NCBI RefSeq assembly: GCF_050947875.1
Contig: NC_134572.1
Coordinates: 130,422,605 to 130,486,604 of the forward strand
Source: Dermacentor variabilis
Lineage: Eukaryota; Arthropoda; Arachnida; Ixodida; Ixodidae
DNA: 64,000 nucleotides
Reading direction: 5' to 3'
Within the stretch, counting starts at the first letter, position 1. Each line of letters starts with the position of its first letter. Positions 22,010 through 33,569 of the stretch are shown in pieces. The notes under the pieces are model-generated. The model saw nothing but the letters and a program-made list of their open reading frames with translations, had not been told where the DNA came from and did no database searches. Both the position numbers and the translations under genes were made by a program.

Positions 22010-23818
22010 AGGGGGAGAGAGAGAGAGAGAGAGAGAAGCGGTAAAAGGCAGAGAGGAGATCGCGGACGCGTACAGAACACCGGGTTTTTGGAACACCAGC
22101 AAACTTTCTGGTGCTGGTGTGACGGGGCCAGCGAGTGTCACCATTGAAGCATCCTTACGGAAACTCAAGACCAGCCTGAGCCGGCTGTTCTTTTTTAAGG
22201 CGGTGCTGCAGATATTACAGCAATTATTACAGCACATAGGATTTACTGTTATTTTTAGGTGGCGACTTTCGCAAATCGGCGTTGAGAAAGAAAGGTGATG
22301 ATATAATAAATGAGTGACCACATCCTTCATCACAAAGGCTGGTCCCAAAATGGAGTGTGTATGCACACAAAGATATAACACATATCTACATGTAAAGTAG
22401 TTTTTTTTAAAAATATACATAGATAACGCCAAATAATTTGTCATGTTAAGCTCCTGCCGCGGAATAAAAGCGAAAAACTGCCGTCTAATTATGCCAACAT
22501 AGACAACAAACCAATTCTTCATCGGTGCCTGGTGCGTGTCCTGGAATTTCATTCGCAGCAAGGCAGCGGTTGTACGGAGCGTATGATGCACCAGATGCAT
22601 CAAACATCTCTACAATTCTGCGCACAACGACGTGCGCAACTTAGAACACGTTGTGCTTGAATGGAAATAAATTAAGATAATTATTGTGGCACAGTTTACT
22701 GTTGCATCATGCATGCTTCTCCATACCGCGCGTGCACACACATAGCGAAGGCCCAGGCCTTAAACCTACTTAGGAAGTGTGAGTAGATAGAATTGGGTGC
22801 TCCCCCATATGCTCCAACGAACAAAGTAGAAGCCGCAGCACTTAATAGTAAGCTTGACGAAAAAGAAAGAAGAACATGGCAGATCCTAAGCGCATGTGGG
22901 AATCGGTGTTAAGCGAAGCATCCTCAGAAGTTACAGCAAATATTGCAGAACATCTTACGCAACCGTAACGTTAAAGTCGCAATTGCTTGTGGGTATTAGC
23001 GCACATGCAACACAACGCTCATGAACATATATCTGTAGTGATGCAAACACAAGACAAATGTACGAGGGCGAATGAGAGAGTTTTCGCCCTTATTTTCTTT
23101 GCTAAATTATGGCTGTAAATACCAAGTCAACATATCTATTCCCAGCGGTGGACCTTTCTTGGACCGGCCCGGCCTGATCTGCTGGGAGCTCCACGGCTCG
23201 GAGACGCTGTTAGTTGTTGAACATGACAGTTGTGTTTCACACGTCCACGGCGCACGAGCAACGAAGTGTGACTCGTTTTCTATGAAGCAAGAGACGAACC
23301 AACATTGAAATCCACAGGGAAGTGCAGCCCACGTATGGGAGAATGTGTCTCGCTTTGAGAAGTGTGAGGTGATGGTGTTGCGAGTTCGCAAAAGGCCGCG
23401 AAGACTAGCATGATAACGAGCGTTCGGGGAGGCCGCGCGCGTCGCTGACTGACATTCCCTACGTGGATGCAATGATGAAAGTGGACCGGCGTGTGCACCT
23501 AAAGGGCATTTCCCGGGTGCATGGCATTTCGTGTTGGAATACTTCTGGCAGAACAGCGATTCACGTGTAACGATGAAGCCGAGACAGCAGTCCAGCGGTG
23601 GTTCCGCAGTCAGCCTGAAGAATTCTACAATAGGGGCATCTCAAATTTAGTGCTCCGATGGGGACAAATATCTCAACTGGTGTGAGGACTATGTGGAAAA
23701 ATAGTGTAAGATGCGTAGAATAGTACGTATATTTGTAAATACCTGTATGTAACTTACTTTGGCTAATAAAAAATACGGGCAAAGACTTGCTCATTCGCGC
23801 TTGTATATGAAAATTGAT
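22010..23818. other. Anonymous DNA after a short GA tract
   Basis: A (GA)n tract lies at 22013-22036. Several overlapping ORFs follow on both strands (for example 21995-22603 minus and 23107-23472 minus), but none carries a recognisable motif and base composition is ordinary. I see nothing else supportable here. Confidence 0.35.
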
Positions 23819-24034
23819 AATAATAACATTTGGGGTTTTACGTGCCAAAACCACTTTCTGATTATGAGGCACGCCGTAGTGGAGGACTCCGGAAATTTTG
23901 ACCACCTGGGGTTCTTTAACGTACACCTAAATCTAAGCACACGGGTGTTTTCGCATTTCGCCCCCATCGAAATGCGGCCGCCGTGGCCGGGATTCGATCC
24001 CGCGACCTCGTGCTCAGCAGCCCAACACCATGAC
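23819..24034 (-). repeat. Ruka-like SINE, near-complete copy with target-site duplication
   Basis: The minus strand carries a tRNA-like head with GGGCTGCTGAGCACGAGG (A-box region) and GGGATCGAATCCCGG (B box), the shared body, and a 3' tail of TTATTATTAT at low coordinates. The flanking 11-mers ATGAAAATTGA (23808-23818) and ATGAAAACTGA (24035-24045) differ at one base and are a likely target-site duplication. This is the best-preserved SINE in the window. Confidence 0.8.
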
Positions 24035-24229
24035 ATGAAAACTGAAAATATAACTCAATGACACAAACGTTTTTGCGTGTATGTGTGAGGCGCCTGTTTG
24101 AACGATAGAGAGCGCCCACGCCTGCCGGCCATTTACACTTCACCTCACTACTACCACACACAAGAAACACATCCTTCATGTTAGGCTTCGTCAGTGTTAG
24201 TAATTGCCGATTAGAGTTGGACTAGTGCC

Positions 24230-24560
24230 AGTATTTCTTTAGTGTATAAACTTTTTCATAGCTCGATGGGTATGCCGCCATACATTGTTCCCCGAACACG
24301 CATATGTAATCGCACTGGAGGGTGGGAACCACTTCAGTCGCGCGCCCACGTACACCGCACCGTTACCTTTTCTACGTCATTTTTTCCGGGCGACATCACT
24401 GCCATCGCTTGTCCATCCACCTTCATAGAAAGCGTCACCAATCACCTTTCAGCTTAGATTAACACATGATTTCTGCTTATCTCTATGTAACACACCCCTT
24501 ATGTAATACCCCGTCACGGGGTCTTTAAGGAATAAAAATGAAATGAAATGAAACGAAATT
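24230..24560 (+). pseudogene. CR1/L2-like LINE 3' end with ORF C-terminus remnant
   Basis: The ORF ending at 24457 reads TVTFSTSFFPGDITAIAC and ends ESVTNHLSA-stop. That resembles the extreme C-terminus of CR1/L2-type LINE ORF2 proteins (a run before a final x-F-x3-V-x2-H-L). It is followed by a short 3' UTR with ACCCCGTCACGGGGTCTTTAAGG and an (AAATG)n tail. It is strongly 5'-truncated, and the clade assignment is by recall only. Confidence 0.5.
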
Positions 24561-24569
24561 TCAGATGGT

Positions 24570-27500
24570 TGTCGCGATTGCTGTCGGGGCACAGAATAAA
24601 CTCGTGGTTCACATGCTAGGACTCGGGCCTGCCAGGTCATAACTGAGCAGAGTGTCAATAAAGTTGTTACCACCACCACCACCACATGTTCTCGAGGTGT
24701 ACTTGCTTTTTGCGTTATCGTTACTGATTTGGGGTGTGGCACACTAGCGAGAATGACACCACTGCGAAGTATCTTTATAGGAAACCCTAAACCAACCCGA
24801 AGTGTTCTACCACCTACAATGATGAATTAGAGTTTGCAGTGAAGCTAAGAGAAAATACCTTATTGGGCTCTGACACACACTTGTCAGAGAGAATAATCTG
24901 GCCGATACCACCGCCTACACTTGCTGTGATATCGAGGTATCGATTTAAAATTTTCCCAGACCTATGGGAATTATATTTCAGCATTGACGGTAATGTGCTA
25001 GGAAATAAAGAAAGGGAAGGAATACATAGAAGGATGAAACATTGACAAGAATATCAATTCTTTGTGATGAAATTAATAAATTATTATGCATAATTTGGAA
25101 TCGGCCAACGCAAGATGGCGTTAATCCAAGATCGTTGGGAGAGGCCTTGGTCCTGCAGTGAACATTAAGATGCCCTTATCACGGCAGCGAAATAGTTTGT
25201 CTGCTGACAAAGTACTCGTCGAAGAGTGCGAAGTATCGCCGTATAGCCAGTAAAGCGTGACTCCCTGAATGATGTACAGTGTGCTCCACTACGCAAATTA
25301 TTGTTTTCTTTTTCGTCGATATTATGTCCTCGGGGGCTGACAGTTATCGTACTTTTGTTCCAATTTTATGTGTAATTGCGCACAATTGACGTACTGAAAA
25401 ATTAGAAAACTATTGGAAAGAAAAAGAAATTACGCAGGTGCAACCCGCATGTCGGAATCGGAAAAGTGAAGCTTTCGTTAAGCGTGTAAATAGATGCGAT
25501 GCTATTGATTCTATTCCGCGCAGAGACTTGCGTCATAGCCATTGCCTGCATGAAAGTGAAGACGGCAAGAGGCAGAGACGCTCGATCACCACGTGACCCA
25601 CGTGTCCGCCCAATGCATACTGTCTCCGCGAATGGGCCCCGTTGTTGAGACATTGTATCTAGGATCGGCAAGCTCATTATATCGGCCGGACTCTGCAGAT
25701 GCTGCAATAAACTGCACTTTAATCGGAAAAGCCCGACCAAGCAGGTGCGCGAAACCCGAAAGCCTACGAATGTATAGGCATAGAAATAATTCTTTTATTA
25801 ATGGAATAAGGTTATTGATGACGTGTATTTGAGGTAATGAGGATACTTAGGTATCATTTAGTTCATCACTGAGTAAATCCGAACAAAACAAGGGCAGAAG
25901 CCAAGACAGCTGTAATGGCTGTAGATGTTTTAGGGCTAGCCTTTGTGCGAGGGTTTTGGAAAGAAACACCGCTGTACCCAGCAGCCTCGCCCGGGAAAGT
26001 CCGGAAGGGCTCGCATAGATAGCTTCACGTGAAAATATTTCTATTCACCAATAGTGACTATACTATTCCAAGACCGAATCAAACAGGACACTATTAGACT
26101 CTTTATTTGATGGTTCCTAACCTTTGCACAGCCCTAGTTGCGACCTGGGCGGTGCTGAAACAAGGCATGAGAATACATATTGTATGTGTACGACGAAATT
26201 AAACACAATATTACGCATCACATTCAGTTTTATAGGATTCAATTAACAACTTTACGAAGCTCCACTTCATATAAATTCGAACATATCCGTTGCATGAATC
26301 TGCATAAGGTTTGTTGTAATGGCAATATTTAAGTGACATTTTTTATCTCATTACGTAATTTTATAGAGAACGAAGCTGACCCAACAGCACAGTTGCAGGC
26401 TGTACACTCTCTACCAGCTAGCTTTTGCCAGCGTTCAAAAATATTTGAGCGCACTGTAGGAGGCCACCGCTAAACGAATATCGTCCGCCGGTGTGTGTGG
26501 ATGAATTCACACATTTATTTTGCATTCTCTTTATGTCCATAATTATTCAAGATTACATGATCAACTGCTGAAGTCGCAAAAACAGAATAAAACCTTCCAA
26601 TGATGAAATTATAGAGCGTCCTATGAAACGTCCGAGGTTCTGATGTATAGAAAATCTTACCGATTCGCACGGTACGAAACGAACCGTATGGTATAGCGGA
26701 GCAAGTGCAACGCAGAATTCGCTTCCTTCTCGGTACACCCTGTGCAAAAACTACTCAGCAAGCAAAATAACAGGACCGCTCTTCTAGGACCAAGGAAACC
26801 TATGGCCGCTAGGCTATTGAGAATAAACGCCAAAAGCACTCCCCAATTGAGATTAAAGAGTTTCGGTACTAATCTTTGGGGTGATCGTTTTTAAGATTTC
26901 CAGAATTTTTAAAGGTCGCCTGCTGCAGAGGGCATAATTATAGTCGTTTAGCTGGATTATTGAGGGAAGCGGTCATTACTTGTACGAGAATAAAAAGAAT
27001 TAAAGAATGATACCAGCTTGTACTTCTGCGTCATCAAAGTCGCCGTAAATAAGCACTGTTCCACTTACTTTTTAAAGAAAACGCTCTTTTATGCCTTGAA
27101 TCACAAACATAAGTGGAGCGCCCAAGCATTTCGTTTCACATTTTGGGAACTAATATCTCGAAGCCGGTGTCATTCTGGATTTATTTCTAGTGGATACGTC
27201 TTGTAAACTCGCCGGCTACAATTCGCAAATTGCAATATTTGTCGTAAAGTAATAAGTAAGAAGTTAATAAGTAGAGTTTTAATTAGTTGAATATGTGGTT
27301 GAATTTCTCGTGCTAAAATGTCAGCCTCCTAGGGTAATCCAGCTCAGGTACGAGAAATGCGCTATCTGCTACGGACAACGTTTTAAAATTCAGAAAAACC
27401 CAAAAAATAATCGCCTTATATACGTACCATACACGGTGAGAATCGTGACCACTCAGAATACATACCTAAGGCATGAGTAAGTTAACGGCGACTTCAGAGT

Positions 27501-27650
27501 AATACTTTCGCAAAAGTAATGCGCAGGTGCGTCGCTGGTAAGATTCACCCCGACGCGGTCCTTCTTTTTTCTCATCAGAAGCTTAGCCTTAAAGAGCAAC
27601 AGTTTAACATTCTGCGTTAGTTCCACTGAGGCGCCATTTATAAAATATAC
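24570..27650. other. Anonymous DNA with one RTE-like tail
   Basis: At about 25115-25165 the sequence CCAAGATCGTTGGGAGAGGC, then TTGGTCCTGCAGTGAACATT, matches the RTE-like 3' end seen at 55170-55215. A CACCAC tract lies near 24670-24685. The remainder is AT-rich with short ORFs lacking any recognisable domain. Confidence 0.4.
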
Positions 27651-27664
27651 AGCCGTATATGGCT

Positions 27665-27815
27665 GTTTATGCAGCCGTTGCAGACTATAAACCCATCCTC
27701 AGGAAGCCGTTCCAGACTATACAACACATCCTCATGAAGTCGTTGCAGGCAATACAACAACCCGTCCCCATGAAGCCATTGCAGACTATGCAACAAACCT
27801 GTCGTCATGAAGGCA
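27665..27815 (+). repeat. Degenerate 32-37 bp tandem repeat, open in one frame
   Basis: Four consecutive units carry the core GAAGCCGTTGCAGACTATAC and a variable CAACAACCCRTCCYCAT part. Lengths are about 32, 33, 36 and 37 bp. The frame from 27659 stays open and repeats peptides like MKPLQTMQQ and MKSLQAIQQ. With 65 codons and no known domain, it is more likely a minisatellite than a gene. Confidence 0.6.
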
Positions 27816-28209
27816 CTGAAGGTGATAGAACGAATGAGCAGCAGGAACTGCAGTGAATGGAATGGACACCGGAAAGCCGCAGCCCTTTCAGTGCACCACA
27901 GCTCGGTCTCAGCTGCGCGTTAGGCACGGCCGGGTGAGCCTGAATGGCTGATGCCGTCGTAAGGAACGAGAGCGCTCGGGCGCGCAGGTGCCAGCACGCC
28001 ATCACGTATGCTCGAACGCGTTAACACAAGGCGCTTAGAAACGAGAACTGCGTGCGTGAATAAGCTTCCGTTTAGGACCTACATCCTGCTTTCCATATAA
28101 ATGAACATTATGCCGCATCCAGTCGCTGTTAAGCCAGTAATAAAGATAAAAAAGAGGGTTATGGTGAAGCGGTGGTGGTTACGGTGAAGCCTTTCTATTG
28201 GGCGAACCT

Positions 28210-28400
28210 GTGTGCATAAAGTCAAAATAAGCTCAAAGTACAAAGATATCGGCGAGCACAGTCCACGATTGTCGAAACCTGACTTGCGAGCCAACCGATT
28301 CTGCTTTTATAGATGGCTCGTCGAAAGCTCCAGCGTTACCGCTGATGCCGGCGTGCCTCCCGGAAAATACAACATTATTCGCGTCGCACTTACAACCTGA
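28210..28400 (+). other. Possible dispersed repeat, unclassified
   Basis: GC-moderate sequence with short ORFs on both strands (GEHSPRLSKPDLRANRF on +) does not resemble a host domain. It has the appearance of a tick dispersed repeat, but there is no second copy in this window to prove it. Confidence 0.25.
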
Positions 28401-28756
28401 TTTCACACCGTTCGGCGAGACCATGAACAACAGAAAGAATCAACGTTATGATTTGAGTAAGTTTCAAATCATGCAGGCGCGCCTTGTCCTGAGCGATAAC
28501 ATTAAGTTTCTAGCAAGGGAAAGACAGTCCCCGGAAGAAGGATGAACAAGTACATGTTTCAATACAATCGTCATTTTATGGGGCATGCGTTAGGCGTAGA
28601 TTGCTAGCCCTACAATTCTCTTGACGTCGAGCGCAAGAGAACACGTGGGACTACAGAAGGGCACGATCAGAGAGCGCTATCAACAATTGAATTACAATAA
28701 AGCTGTTAAGGGCTATACTTTCGCCACTATCGTGTCCGCGTGTAAAAAAAAAAAAT

Positions 28757-29050
28757 CCCAACATAGTGCAATGCTGGACCGACCTGCGGCGGAGGTGGCG
28801 CAGGTGTTAAGCATCCCCATACGTGGGCAGATGTCGAAGATAGTACAATGTCAGGCCGATCCGTGGTGGAACTGAAGCAGGCGTTAAGCACTCCCTGTAC
28901 GTGAGCCGATCCCAAAGATAGTGCAACGCCGGGCTGACCCACGGCGGAGGTGAAGCAGGCGTTAAGCACACCCATACATGGGCCGATCTCGAAGATAGTA
29001 AAATGCTAGGCCAACCCGCTGCGGTGCTGTAGTTCGGCATTAAGGGGCCA
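28757..29050. repeat. 77-78 bp minisatellite, about 3.7 copies
   Basis: The anchor CAGGYGTTAAGCA occurs at 28801, 28878 and 28956, with a degenerate copy (TCGGCATTAAG) near 29034. Each unit contains CATACGTGGGCCGATC, CGAAGATAGTACAATG and GACCCACGGCGGAGG. Units differ by roughly 10-20 percent. The minus-strand ORF repeating GVLNACF / LSSTSAHVWG is a consequence of the repeat and is not thought to be a gene. Confidence 0.9.
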
Positions 29051-29059
29051 ACATGCACA

Positions 29060-29580
29060 GCTTCGTTCGCCATCTTTCTTCACAGAGAAGGAATAGCGCT
29101 GAGTTTTTTTTTTCTTATTGCACATGATTAACACATATACCATGGCACAACAGTAACAAAAAGCCACCGTCGCAGCATAGATCACTTTTCGGCATAATCA
29201 TCTACCACAGACAACTACCGCAATAGGAACAAGATTTCTTCTTTTCATAGTGAAACCCCAGATGGGCAACTTAGAAGTATTGTTTCTAGGCATTTCGAAT
29301 GGCTCGATAATCTCCCCATTCACTTGATCCGGGTTTCTGGATACCACTTGTGTTTTGTCAAACAAGGGTTTACAGCCACAACGCAAGCAGTGTGTTGCTA
29401 GATGATCAGTCTTTACCAGATTGATAACATTGCTCTAATGTTCTCGTAAGCGATCATTGAAGCTTCTTCCCGCAGTCTAAAGGAATACGGTAAACAACTC
29501 ATTCCACGCATCTGAATAGTAATGAATAGCAAGCAGAGGACGGTAGAGTAAAATTCAGACACAGACGAACAGTACAAACG
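29060..29580. other. Anonymous DNA
   Basis: I see no recognisable coding domain or repeat in this stretch. Confidence 0.3.
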
Positions 29581-29583
29581 AAA

Positions 29584-29665
29584 CCAACTGTTCTCGGCAG
29601 ATTACGGCTAGCTTGGTGCAAAATACGACAAGCTAGCCATAATCTGTAGAAAACTGCGAGAACAA
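29584..29665. repeat. Imperfect inverted repeat (hairpin)
   Basis: AGATTACGGCTAGCTT at about 29599-29614 pairs with AAGCTAGCCATAATCT about 15 bp downstream. Outer parts TGTTCTCG and CGAGAACA also pair. It lies immediately upstream of the LINE remnant at 29650 and may be an older foldback element. Confidence 0.6.
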
Positions 29666-31210
29666 TTACTGATTGAGAACCTCAGACCCATCTCTTTACC
29701 TGGTACGTGGGGAAGTTGATGGAGCCCGTTGTTCTTGGCAGATTAAGCAACCATATGGAGGACAGAGGTCTGTATGGGCTCATGAGGATCGGGTTCAGGC
29801 AGAAACTGTCCACGAAGGACGTCTTATTGCAAATCAAACATCAAATCCTCAACGCGTGGGGTTGAAGGAGTGCGATTAAAGGTCATCTGAGGGCTGGAAC
29901 TCAACAAAGCCTTCGGTAATATTACACACAAGGCTGTCCTAGCGCACCTCTGGGACCTGGGGGTAGGTCGCATGCATGGTCAACGCCTACGCCCACGACG
30001 TTCTCTCGCACCGCATAGCACAATCACGGTAGGAGAAATCAAGTCGGACTACACAGAACTGGGTAGTATGGGAACGCCACAGTGCTCGGTATTGTTACCC
30101 TTTCTCTTCAACGTGGTCATGATCGGCCTGCGGAAAATCCCCAGCAAGATCCGCTGCTTCAACCATAGCATGTATGCCGACGACATAACGTTGTGGGTGA
30201 GAGGCGGCAGCGAGGGCCAAATCGTGGACACAATCAAGCAGGCCACGGACGCCATCAAACGCTACGCAGTGGAGAATAGGTTCAGTTGCTCCTCGCAAAA
30301 GTCCTAACTCCTGCTGGCGTACCCTACGACCTGGAAACAATAGGGAGGAACACCAAATATTAACATCAAGGTGAATGGGGGCCCGATACCCATCGTGGAC
30401 CGGATCAGAGTTTCAGGACTCCGGTTGGACGCGCAAGGCAGAAACCTCGATACTGTCAATGCGCTAGAGAACAGCGCACAGCAAACACTATGACTAATCA
30501 AACGAGTTGCCAATAGACACTACGGCATGAGAGAGGTCGGTCAAATTCATTTAGTGCGGGTCTTCGTCGTACGCCGCGGAATATAGAGAACGCAAAGGGA
30601 TGTCCGTCGTAGCGGTACCATGAAAACGAACAACCCCGAAGTTGCAGAGGAATCAGCCATAGCATTAGCGGTGCCCTGAACGAAAGCGAGAATTATCATA
30701 AGCGACTCAAAGATCGCAGTTCATAATTTCGCGAAAGGACGGATCTGGCCAGAGGCGCTTAGAAATTCTAAGCAATAACAGAGACCATCATCACGGGACG
30801 ATCCAAATCATTTCGGCGCCCGCACACTCGTCTCTCTACAGCAACGAGGCGGCTTATAACGTAGCTCGAGGTCTTACTCGCCGCGCAAGTGAGCCGACAC
30901 CGCCGGGAACGAGAGGAAACCGCATGGTCAGCTACAGAGAAATCACCGATTACTATCGGCTGGGAATGGCCAGGTAGCCACCTGATCATACCGATAGTAA
31001 CCAAGAAACAGGTGGTGGCCTGGCGCATCCTGCAAACAAAAGATGTATCCTAACCCGGTCGCCTACAGCATATTCTATCCAAGGAAATACAATGGTCAAT
31101 TTAAGTTATATAAGGGTAGGGTAGATCTTCTACATATTCTATAGGCCTGCTCGAAGGTAGCTTATTTCGAGGGCTGCGAAATTCAAAACCGGCAGCGGTG
31201 GGAGACCATG
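29650..31210 (+). pseudogene. LINE remnant with reverse transcriptase and RNase H segments
   Basis: Successive frames read like an I/R1-type LINE ORF2. They include LRPISL near 29690, the RT core LGSMGTPQCSVLLPFLFNVV and the catalytic MYADDITLWV inside the ORF 29972-30307, then SSQKS-stop. Further on come GGPIPIVDRIRVSGLRLDAQ (about 30380-30450), an RNase H-like stretch EVAEESAIALAV and IISDSKIAVHNF (about 30640-30735), and a C-terminal piece QRWETMLLS near 31190. In-frame stops and frame changes are frequent, so it is dead. YADD matches the RT active-site motif of the superfamily. Clade placement is tentative. It is a different family from the LINE at 50362. Confidence 0.8.
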
Positions 31211-31242
31211 CTGCTCAGCACAGACGAGAGAGACAAGGGGAG

Positions 31243-31408
31243 GTATTCTGTAAGAGTCCACCTAGTGGACATGTCCATTCGGTATGCTGTTGAAGTTCTT
31301 ATTGGCTGGGCTGGGCTGCGCGTTCGCAGCAGCGACGTGCCACAGCCAATTAGCCCTTCACAAGCAGCTGAAATGGTCACGTCCACTAGGTGGACTCTTA
31401 CAGAATAC
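31243..31408. mobile_element. Non-autonomous TIR or foldback element
   Basis: Perfect 28-bp terminal inverted repeats occupy 31243-31270 and 31381-31408 (outer sequence TATTCTGTAAGAGTCC). Imperfect pairing continues inward (ATTGGCTG... and ...CAGCCAAT, GCTGCGCGTTCGCAG and CTGCGAACGCGCAGC-like), so most of the 166 bp folds back. No transposase is encoded. It follows directly after the LINE remnant. No target-site duplication was confirmed. Short ORFs on both strands across it are symmetric by-products of the palindrome. Confidence 0.75.
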
Positions 31409-31749
31409 TTCCTCAAATTTGGGTCTTCCAACTAGCCTAGGCAGCCGCTGAGACACAGGGGATCTCGACTATTTGCTAGACTGATGGAGGCTGAGTCCGC
31501 CCCCATGATTGCTAGGATTAGTAAAAGTTGACACTCTGCCTGGTTCCTACGGAACTGTAGCTGATATGAGTACATTGAATAAAGCGCTCGCAATGATACG
31601 TTTGTTAGCAACTGGAGCATATTATACACATAGTGCTCAACGATGCTTTTGTAGCAAACATGGAAAACGATGTATCGATTTAGAAGTCGGATTTCTTTCC
31701 TACCTTTTCTTCGTACCTCAATAGGTGTTATTGAAGTTCGTCGCTTGTG

Positions 31750-31856
31750 CGCATGTATGTATGTACGCATGTACGCATGTATGCATGTACGCATGTACGC
31801 ATGTATGCATGTACGCATGTACGCACGTATGTACGCATGTATGCATACATGCATAC
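31750..31856. repeat. Interrupted ATGT/ACGC tetranucleotide array
   Basis: Alternating ATGTATGC and ATGTACGC units precede an RTE-like tail. Together with the large GTAT array downstream they flank that tail, suggesting insertion into, or seeding of, microsatellite DNA. Confidence 0.85.
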
Positions 31857-31937
31857 CGGGGTTGTTGGAGAAGTATGGGAGAGGCCTTTGCCCTGCAGTG
31901 GGCGTAACCAGGCTGATGATGATGATGATGATGATGA
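31856..31937 (+). repeat. RTE-like LINE 3' tail with (GAT)n end
   Basis: The sequence CCGGGGTTGTTGGAGAAGTA, then GGGAGAGGCCTTTGCCCTGC, AGTGGGCGTAACCAGGC and (TGA)n is nearly identical to the copy at 33472-33558. It is a 5'-truncated tail only. Confidence 0.75.
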
Positions 31938-32152
31938 TGTATGTATGTATGTATGTATGTATGTATGTATGTATGTATGTATGTATGTATGTATGTATGT
32001 ATGTATGTATGTATGTATGTATGTATGTATGTATGTATGTATGTATGTATGTATGTATGTATGTATGTATGTATGTATGTATGTATGTATGCATGCATGT
32101 ATGCATGCATGTATGTATGTATGTATGTATGTATGTATGTATGTATGTATGT
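31938..32152. repeat. (GTAT)n microsatellite, about 53 units
   Basis: An almost pure ATGT array is interrupted by a GCATGCATGTATGCATGC patch near 32091-32108. The long ORFs through it (MYVC repeats on +, IHTY repeats on -) are artefacts. Confidence 0.98.
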
Positions 32153-32389
32153 TTTCGGCGCGACGCGACCTTCGTTTTATAAGGGGGCAGATGTGCTACA
32201 GATTGTCGCAAAGCACCAGTCACCACCTTGGTAACGGCACAACAGGAGACTCGTTTTACGTGCGAAAACCACGATATTAGTTAGTTTTAGAATAACAATT
32301 GTTGCTTAACGTACGTTAAACGTAATCACCGTTGTAGGACGTTAAGGTAGCGGTCACTTCGAGTATTTTAGTTTAAACAGCACCATCAG

Positions 32390-32790
32390 CAGCCTATTCT
32401 TTCTCCACTGCAGGACAAAGGCCTCTCTCCCAGCGATCTCCAGTTACCCCGCTCTTGCGTAAGCTGATTCTAATTGGCGCCTGCAGATTTCCCCATTTCA
32501 TCGCCCCCCCCCCCCCCCCATTTTCTGCTGTTCACGACTGCGCTTCCCTTCCCTTGGCACCTATTCTTTAACTCTGATGGTCCACCGGTTATCGGCCCTA
32601 TACGCATTTACATTGCCCGCCCATCTCCATTGTTTCTCTTAACGTCAACTGAAATATCGGCTATACGCCCGCCCGTTTGCTCTCTGATCCACACCGCTCT
32701 CTTCCTGTCTCTTAACGTCACATCTAAAATTTTTCGTTCGATCGCTCTATAGTCAGAACACTGTAATGACGGGGTAACAGCAGCCGATGC
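32390..32790 (-). pseudogene. RTE-like LINE C-terminal remnant, minus strand
   Basis: The + strand reads CTCCACTGCAGGACAAAGGC, then CTCTCTCCCAGCGATCTCC. This is the reverse complement of the RTE-like 3' end (GGAGATCGCTGGGAGAG and GTCCTGCAGTGGAG). It continues with segments such as CTTCCCTTCCCTTGGCACC and CTTAACGTCACATCTAAAATT, which recall the C-terminal part of tick RTE elements on the opposite strand. It is heavily mutated and interrupted by a poly-C run. Confidence 0.55.
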
Positions 32791-33460
32791 AGAATCTGTA
32801 ATAGTGCACTTTTCCGTCCTGTTTCATGGCGCTGCGCAATAACGCTGGGCTCATGATTGTTGGTTAGTCGGTTCGAATCGCGTCTTCACTTTTTTTATCG
32901 TTGCTGCAAAATTCTTTCCATCGTTTGCCTTCCGCAGTACTTGCTCATCCGTCCTATGCTTCCTCACCGCGCCTGACAGGAGCGCTCCTGCCGAGGGGAG
33001 TGAAGTGACTCGTTACGTGGCCCTGAGGGAGGAGAGGAAGGTGGGGGCCTTAGGGTGATCCCAATTGAATGTCTTGGCGATCTCTATGTTTTTCTTTTAG
33101 TGTGCATTTCTTCATGATGCCTTTATATACCGGACAGGAAAATAAAGCGTTTCCTTGTCAGTCAGTGCTATGTCTGGCGATTCTTTTGTTGAGTCTTCTG
33201 TGGAGCTCTTTCAAGCTGTTTCTCCCGAACCGGCTGCTTTCTGCAGGTGCCAACTGGTGGTGAGAAGTTTACGCTAGCGATGCTTTCGCAGCTGCTAGTT
33301 TTCCTAACGAAGGCATTAGCACACTTTTTTTAAATCTAGGCGATTACCTACGCCAAGTGTTACATTGAACCATCTGAAAAATAATATGTGATCTTTCTGC
33401 AAAACTTAAACAAGAACAAAGGAGTAGTGTATTTAATTCCTACGATTTTAAGTGATATAT

Positions 33461-33569
33461 GTACGACTCTGACCGGGGTAGTTGGAGAAGTATGGGAGAA
33501 GCCTTTGCCCTGCAGTGGGCGTAACCAGGCTGATGATGATGATGATGATGATGATGATGTACGACTCTG
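33461..33569 (+). mobile_element. 5'-truncated RTE-like tail with 11-bp target-site duplication
   Basis: An 11-bp repeat GTACGACTCTG at 33461-33471 and 33559-33569 flanks an insert of about 87 bp. The insert starts ACCGGGGTAGTTGGAGAAG, contains CCTTTGCCCTGCAGTGGGCG, and ends in (GAT)n. Flanking target duplication plus a simple-repeat tail is the hallmark of target-primed reverse transcription. The exact duplication suggests a fairly recent insertion. Confidence 0.85.

Noticed and set aside
28757..29050. CRISPR-like array
   Set aside because: Units are contiguous 77-78 bp tandem repeats with no spacers, in a eukaryotic sequence.
31432..32280. Long ORFs encoding IHTY or MYVC repeats on both strands
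   Set aside because: Direct translation of the GTAT array. A tetranucleotide without stops is open in all frames of a strand.
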